Shown here: positions 58,410 to 64,000 of the stretch, piece after piece
Layout of the letters: the number at the start of each line of letters is the position of its first letter
Position numbering within the stretch: position 1 is the first letter of the stretch
The notes under the pieces: model-generated
What the model saw: the letters and a program-made list of their open reading frames with translations, nothing else
Told to the model about the DNA's origin: nothing
Databases searched by the model: none
Assembly: GCA_032622095.1 (NCBI GenBank)
Contig: CP136064.1
Span: forward strand, 143,611,954-143,675,953
Length of the DNA stretch: 64,000 nt
DNA from: Siphonodentalium dalli
Taxonomy: Eukaryota > Mollusca > Scaphopoda > Gadilida > Siphonodentaliidae
Reading direction: 5' to 3'
Made by a program: the position numbers and the translations under genes

Positions 58410-58990
58410 GTAGCTGGTGGACCCTACTTCGTCCGGGATGTTCCCCTCTGATTTTCGGAGAATTGCGCGATATAACCTTGAATTGACCATTTTAAAGGTG
58501 AACGTCATGTCGGGTCACGATTTGACCCGTCCAAAACACTCCCCGGACAAAAGTCACGACAAAAATACCCGTCGAAATCCGCCCAACTTTACCCGATTTG
58601 ACCTTGAATTGACAATTTTGAATGTCAAGATCAGGTCAGGGTCATAATTTGACCCACCCGAAACACTCCTGGGACAAAAGTAACAGTAGGTATTATATTT
58701 CGTTGAAATACTTCCGTTTTACCAGATTTGACCTTGAATTGATCTTTTTGAATGTCAAAGTCAGGTCGGGATCAAGATTTGACCCGTCCAAATAGTCCAG
58801 AAACATGCCTACATCAGCACGTTCGAGAACATGGTCCCACGTGAAATTGGACCCGTCCATATTGCTCCCGGGATCGAAGTAGTCCTACACACATTTTTTT
58901 AGTCGGATCGGTCAAGGTCCAGAAACATGCCTATGAGCGAGGTCAAGTTGACACGTTAAATACCAAATCCGAGTCGGATCAGTCGAGCAG
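58410..58990 (-). mobile_element. Helitron/HINE-like fragment, reversed
   Basis: On the minus strand the 3' end reads CCCGGACGAAGTAGGGTCC then CCAGCTAC, close to the hairpin-CTAG end of H0 and H2. Upstream are three degenerate copies of a unit with TTCAAGGTCAAATC..GGT. The 5' part is missing and meets the capsid-like fragment near 58990. Confidence 0.55.
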
Positions 58991-59009
58991 TGTTAGAGTC
59001 TATAACACA

Positions 59010-59311
59010 TACACACATGCATTCATGCAGAGGTTGATATTCCATAGTGATTCCCTTTTGTTTGCAACTACCTTCCAGTGGCGGAGGATGCGGTCGTAAA
59101 GTATTGCGACGTGGCCTGCATGCTGGTTGCTGACCATACGGGCCAGCTCAGGCTGGGTGACCATGTCATACTCCAGGCTGATGTTGCTGATGGTGTAAGA
59201 GGACTCGTTATCGCCTGTAGCCCTGATCACCCGGTTGTAGTCATTGAAAGTTAGCTTGTACTCGAGTCGGTCCCTGAGTGCGCTTTGGTAGAAGGGCATG
59301 TGAATCTCCAA
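59010..59311 (-). pseudogene. Fragment of a Maverick/Polinton-type capsid-like protein (tentative)
   Basis: An open minus-strand stretch of about 95 codons begins MEIHMPFYQSALRDRLEYKL and includes FNDYNRVIRATGD, SLEYDMVTQPELA and ILYDRILRHWKVV. Its strongly amphipathic, non-repetitive composition differs from every neighbouring frame. I recall similar phrases in double-jelly-roll capsid-type proteins of large integrated elements in aquatic invertebrates, but I cannot verify that here. Both sides end abruptly: the last roughly 10 codons are flanking sequence and stops lie upstream of 59311, so only an internal piece remains. A host-gene exon is the alternative. Confidence 0.35.
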
Positions 59312-60388
59312 AACAATTCCCTATCTTCAACAACTTCCTATTGCATCAGCCTTCTAGTATGTTCTCACATGTAAACATATAGTCATAACAGGATGTGGCA
59401 CACAGTGAGTTTGTATTCCGACTGAGGTAGGTTGTCATTATGTCAATGCGGTCAAATATTGGGAGTCCTATGCCATGGAATGATGAACAACGACAAGCTA
59501 TTCGTGCTAACAAAGATTATCACCATGAGATTATGAGTTTTTTCGAAGACCTTGAAAATTACAGACCTGTTATACAGGGGGGGGGGGGGGAAATGTTCCC
59601 GACACATATGGTGGGGGTGGTGGGTGTCAAAATAAGCCCAAAGCAATTTTTTCCGTGACAAAATTATTTTTTTTCCTTCACACCTTTTATTGGATTTTTG
59701 CTAGTTTGTACTGGTTTGTAACACTAAGAAATAAATAATAAGGAACTGCAGCAACACTGAACACACTAGTGCCATTGGATGTGGGTTTGTGCCTCTTTAG
59801 GACAAGGGACAGTATTCTTAATGCAGCTGAATCGCCCATGCAGTATTCTATGTAATTAACATCAAATAAGGATAACTTTAAAGAAATAAATTTAATGCCA
59901 AATCTGGTCAAACATGGACATTAAACAATGATGTATACACTGATCTATAAAGAAAAAAAACATGTAACATACCTAGACTTGTGAGTGGATAACACAATTA
60001 TCTCATATGTGACAAAATAGATAGAAAATGGTAATAATTCATAATCTCATGTAGTCATGAATGAGTTAATACAGGTTTCTACTAAAAGTGTAGGTTTGTT
60101 TTTTATTATATGCTTTACTCTCACATGCTACACTTGGGCTGTCCAATAGAAATAATGCCTTTTCTGAACTCATACATGATTCCTGAATTCATACAAGATA
60201 AACTGTGACCGTTATAAAATTCTTAACCAATCCTGATCAATCTGAATCAATTGGAATCAATCGTAACATTAACTTTCTTTGATTTCCCATTGGTGCTCCT
60301 GGTTGCTCTAGTTTATTGCTATATGTGCGATAAACATGTTTTAGTAATGTCTAATGAGTCTGCGTGGCACGTGGCATATAATAATTTA
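59312..60388. other. No gene seen; 14-base G run
   Basis: A plus-strand frame at 59440-59576 (GSPMPWNDEQRQAIRANKDY...) looks more protein-like than chance but has no recognisable domain and runs into the G run at 59577-59590. The rest is AT-rich. Confidence 0.4.
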
Positions 60389-60505
60389 ACCTATCTGATA
60401 TAATACAATCACCTATCTGGTGTAAAACAATATCACCTATCTGGCGTGAAACAAAATCACCTATCTGGTGTAGAGAAATATCACCTACCTGGTGTATAGA
60501 CATAA
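60389..60505 (+). repeat. ~28-bp minisatellite (CACCTATCTGGTGTA)
   Basis: About five copies of CACCTATCTGGTGTA-like units; each has a short internal CACC/GGTG mirror. Confidence 0.85.
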
Positions 60506-61259
60506 CATCTTTATAAATTTCCATAACAAAGTAACAAAACACAAAAACTAAAAAGGTCTCTAAAAAGGACTACCACACACATTTTGGCACTAAAACAGTG
60601 ACTATTAATTATGATTAATCACGCGCGCTGTGTCAGTGACCGGTTACTCACTCAGGCATAGCTGCTATTCACAATAGCAATACAGCTGCTTAATAGGTTT
60701 TGTGACGAGAGGAAATTGAATGCAACGTGGACACAATACAATGACTTCGTCTCATGAACTACACCCTTCCCACTGGCCACTACATTCGCGTAGTCAACTC
60801 CAAGCCATGCTCTATTCATATACTAATCTTTAAAATAAATTGACTGCAGAGCTGTGGAAATATGATATTTAACAAAAACGATTAAAAATCGACTGCAGTC
60901 AAGAATATACTGCTAGAGACCAGTCCTGATGTTCATTACTAGATTCACTGAATCTCAGTGTAGGAGGTTTGGTCTGTATGTTTGTGTTTTGCGTTCCACA
61001 AGGGGGTGGGTGTCAAAAAATGGCTGGAAAAAACTCAATGAAATGGAAAAAAATTTGGGGTCGGAGGTGGGTGGGTCCAAAAAGTGGTCATCGGCAAGAA
61101 AGTAGTATACGTGTCTGGAAAATTTGTCCGACCAAACCCCCTGTGTTCTTGGGAAATTTATGCCCAAAAAAACGAAAGCGGATTTAAAATCAGTTCTAGG
61201 GGGAAATAGAAAGGCGTCAAGATTACTTGTAGGGCAAGACCTTCAAAACTATTTGGTTC
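60506..61259. other. No gene seen
   Basis: No domains. 61000-61080 has GGGTGGGTGTCAAAA-like text, with a weak relative near 59610. Confidence 0.4.
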
Positions 61260-61805
61260 AGAAAACTGCCACAAACTTCCAGCATGAGCGCCGTTGCTAT
61301 GTTGGTGTTTACCTTGGATATGGCGTTCCCAGCATGAGCGCCGTTTCTATGTTGGTGTTTACCTTGGATAAGGCATTCCCAGCATGAGTGCCGTTGCTAT
61401 GTTGGTGTTTACCTTGGATACAGCGCAGTTATTTTAATGAATGAAGTTACCCAGTCATGGAGGGGATTCCATAAACAACCAGTGCTATTATTATACGGGG
61501 AATTCCAATCTTGAACTTCATGGTATTGCATCAGCCGTTGTTACGTTGGTTTTTACCTTAGATACGGCGTTCCAAGCATGAGCGCCATTGCTACGTTGGT
61601 GTTTACATTGGATACGGCACAGTTATTTTAATGAATGAAGTTACCCAGTAACGGAGGAGATTGCATAAATAACCTGTGCTATTATTATACGGGGAATTCC
61701 CAATCTTGAACTTCATGATATTGCATCAGCCGTTGTTATGTTGGTGTTTACCTTGGATACGTCATTCCCAGCATGAGCGCCGTGCTATTATTGGTGTTTA
61801 CCTTG
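61260..61805 (+). repeat. Nested tandem repeats (51 bp and ~195 bp)
   Basis: CCCAGCATGAGCGCCGTTGC with GTTGGTGTTTACCTTGGATA repeats at 61278, 61329 and 61379 (about 51 bp) and again near 61573 and 61769. Between these, a longer unit with GTTATTTTAATGAATGAAG and TATTATACGGGGAATTCC repeats at about 61427 and 61620. Confidence 0.9.
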
Positions 61806-62024
61806 GTGATAGTGTATGAATACATCTGATTATACCTGTTTGTACTTGTGTACTGTTCATGTGTATATTGTATATGATTATATATGATTATATCTGTTTG
61901 TACTTGTGTACTGTTCGTGTATACTGTAAATAAAATTATTACGCCACCTGTGGTGTTTCTAGCTTCTGTGAGTTTGATATTGTGTGGTGGACAGGGCGAA
62001 TGTATTCTTGGAGATTTTGTGTAC

Positions 62025-62480
62025 CTTACTCAATCGTACCGATAGAATCACGTAGATGCCGAAATTGAAAAGTTAACGTCACCGGTGTATAATATGTTTT
62101 TGAAAATATGATAAATCGTATCGATAGAGTCAGGACAGGCTGAAAGTGTAAACTTAAAGTCACCGGTGTAATAATATGTTGTTGAAAATATAAATAATTT
62201 GATAGACTGAAAATAATATATAACCCATTGGGAGCCCCCTAATGTATTCTTGAACATTTTGTTTTGTACCATTACTCAATCGTACCGATAGAATCACGTA
62301 GATGCCGAAATTGTAAAGTTAACGCCACCGGTGTATAATATGTTTATGAAAATATGATAAATCGTATCGATAGAGTCAGGATAGGCTGAAATTGTAAACT
62401 TAAAGTCACTTGTTGTTGAAAATATAAATAATTTGATAGACTGAAAATAATGTGTAACCCATTGCGAACCCCCCCCCCCT
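62025..62480 (+). repeat. ~240-bp tandem duplication
   Basis: ACTCAATCGTACCGATAGAA at 62029 and 62273 begins two similar units. Both contain two diverged half-units (CCGATAGAATCACG.. and TCGATAGAGTCAGGA..). The second ends at a C run (62469-62479). Confidence 0.9.
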
Positions 62481-62995
62481 GGTGTAGTGAAGTGAATTGT
62501 GGGTAGTTTCATTGTGAATATTCTCCGCCATCTTTATTTTCTGGAATTATCAACAAGATTTCTCCACTCTATTCTCTTAAAACGGCTACACCCGAATCGG
62601 TCAAATTCTTTTGATAATTCTAGCTAAATACATCTTAGCTACTATTCGGATCTGCTGTCCCGGTCTAAAAAGGGATAGTTTGACCAAAACGACTATTGAC
62701 CAAAACTTTGTTTACAAATTGAGCGCACTCGATGACCGGGTTGACCGGAATGACCCGTCCACGCTGCAAATGTATTATCGAAAACAAACTCAATTTCTTC
62801 CATCTAAAACATAATTACGCGCTGGACTGGTCATTTTAGGAATATATATGTATCCCACACACAAACACCAAGTTTCAGCTTAAAATTTTGAAAAATGACA
62901 GTTTTATTGACATAAATCGATTTTAATGTCAAATGCCATGTTAAATAAATTTTTGTGCCCTGCAAATATTTTCTGAGCTGTTCCATATTGGCACT
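62481..62995. other. No gene seen
   Basis: Short frames only, no repeats of note. Confidence 0.4.
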
Positions 62996-62999
62996 AGAG

Positions 63000-63800
63000 T
63001 CCATATTTGACCGGTTACACCTGATAATTGTGCGACAGTACAGTCGCGTTACTTTATACATCAACATTGGTCATTATCACCCGACAATTTTATTTTGGTC
63101 TATCGTATCAACCCCTATTTTCTCCCGCATAGCCTGACTAAGTGTCAACATTGGTCTTTATCGCTCCACTAATTTGTATCGTTTCATCGGTATGAATTCC
63201 ATATCCAATTATCCACATATAACCAAACCAACCTCTAATCCCGGTCCAATTTATTTATTTCTTTCATCGGTATAGTCACGTTACGTAATATTGTATCGGG
63301 TGATACTTGTACTTATATGTCTATGGTATTACAATAGTATACCGTATACGTATATCAATTGCTATTCCTTTCTATATAATCCTGGTGCCATCTATAGACA
63401 TAGAGATAATTTCAGACCCCCCCCCCCCCCCCCCCCCCCAATTTTATATCATTGCTGCTTTAGTACAGTCGCGATATATTACATGGCAACATCGCTCCAC
63501 TAATTTATGTCAGTTCATCGGTACAAACCCCTTTTTCTCCGAGTCCATATAACCAACCCAACATCTTATAGAAGTCCATAAATGACTATTATGGCACTAT
63601 ATAGAGATGACTAAAATTCTGACACCCCCTATTTTACAGCCTTGTTGCAATGTTCAGTAGAGTTGAGATGCATAATATGTCAACATTGGTCATTATCGCT
63701 CTATAAATTTTTATCGGTTCAACCCTTAGTTCCCTGTATCGCCCACCCCTCCCTGAATTTATTTTTTCATTTGTATTATAGTCTCGTTACGTACACATTT
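63000..63800 (+). repeat. Degenerate tandem repeat (ACATTGGTCATTATCGCTC)
   Basis: TCAACATTGGTCATTATC near 63061, TCAACATTGGTCTTTATCGC near 63146 and TCAACATTGGTCATTATCGC near 63680. CATCGGTA..AACCCC parts and a 23-base C run (63417-63439) are also present. Units are unequal, roughly 85-200 bp. Confidence 0.6.
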
Positions 63801-64000
63801 TATCTCTTGTAACTTTTGCTTCAATGCGTCGAGTTCCGCTGCAGGGAATACAAAACTGACAACATTTTGAAATGTTAGCAGGCTTCAAACTCATCTTATC
63901 CAAGAAAAACTCTGGTTACATAAGAAATTTGTGTATATGGTGTACACGCATTTGTTGAGTTAAAAACCAAAGGTCCCAAGTCAAGGTCCAAATCCCCAAC

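Noticed and set aside
59440-59658. Plus-strand gene at 59440
   Set aside because: Protein-like for about 45 codons but ends in a G homopolymer and has no recognisable domain or splice signals.

Overview
This is a stretch of animal nuclear genome, AT-rich and very repeat-dense, with no intact conventional gene that I can name. The mix of P-element-like, Penelope-like, Helitron/HINE-like, non-LTR, gypsy, hAT and piggyBac-like remnants, plus dispersed low-complexity families, points to an aquatic invertebrate. A bivalve mollusc is my best inference, but no single-copy marker proves it.

Layout. 76-1262: broken P-element/THAP9-like transposase (minus). 1320-13034: foldback element of a family here called F (copy F1), split by a second foldback, G (1578-8390). 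G is inserted with a 3-bp TAG duplication, and both families end in TAGTCGG. 13035-16190: mostly unique DNA with a possible small three-exon minus-strand gene and promoter. 16555-23815: composite bounded by GC-rich inverted repeats and containing 193-bp direct repeats, a head-to-tail Helitron-like array and an inverted Penelope-like dimer with GIY-YIG and a hammerhead-like motif. 23816-28200: dispersed repeats and a hairpin-rich 0.4-kb element. 28213-31917: frameshifted gypsy integrase fragment, three copies of an associated repeat, and a piggyBac-type MITE (TTAA) with a perfect hairpin. 32150-40845: tandem and dispersed ATGGCC-type repeats, minisatellites and two tRNA-derived SINE-like copies.

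41101-50445 is a degenerate LINE with ORF1 and ORF2. Its reverse transcriptase is interrupted just after the YADD motif by a second F element (F2, 44226-49318) with a TGA duplication. 50593-51477 is a hAT-type MITE with a clean 8-bp duplication. 52453-55178 is a third foldback (FB3) built from a recurring TATTCGCCAC motif, with another hAT-type MITE at its centre. The rest holds local duplications, minisatellites, a reversed Helitron-like fragment (58410-58990) and a short protein fragment that may derive from a Maverick/Polinton-type capsid gene (59010-59311).

The most unusual feature is the F/G group. These are 5-7 kb elements with long inverted arms, 3-bp target duplications and shared TAGTCGG ends. 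F carries about 42-bp minisatellites in its arms and a roughly 130-bp central spacer that is itself an inverted repeat. G carries an arrangement resembling a host promoter and first exon. No transposase gene is visible in either, and I cannot assign them to a superfamily by reading alone.
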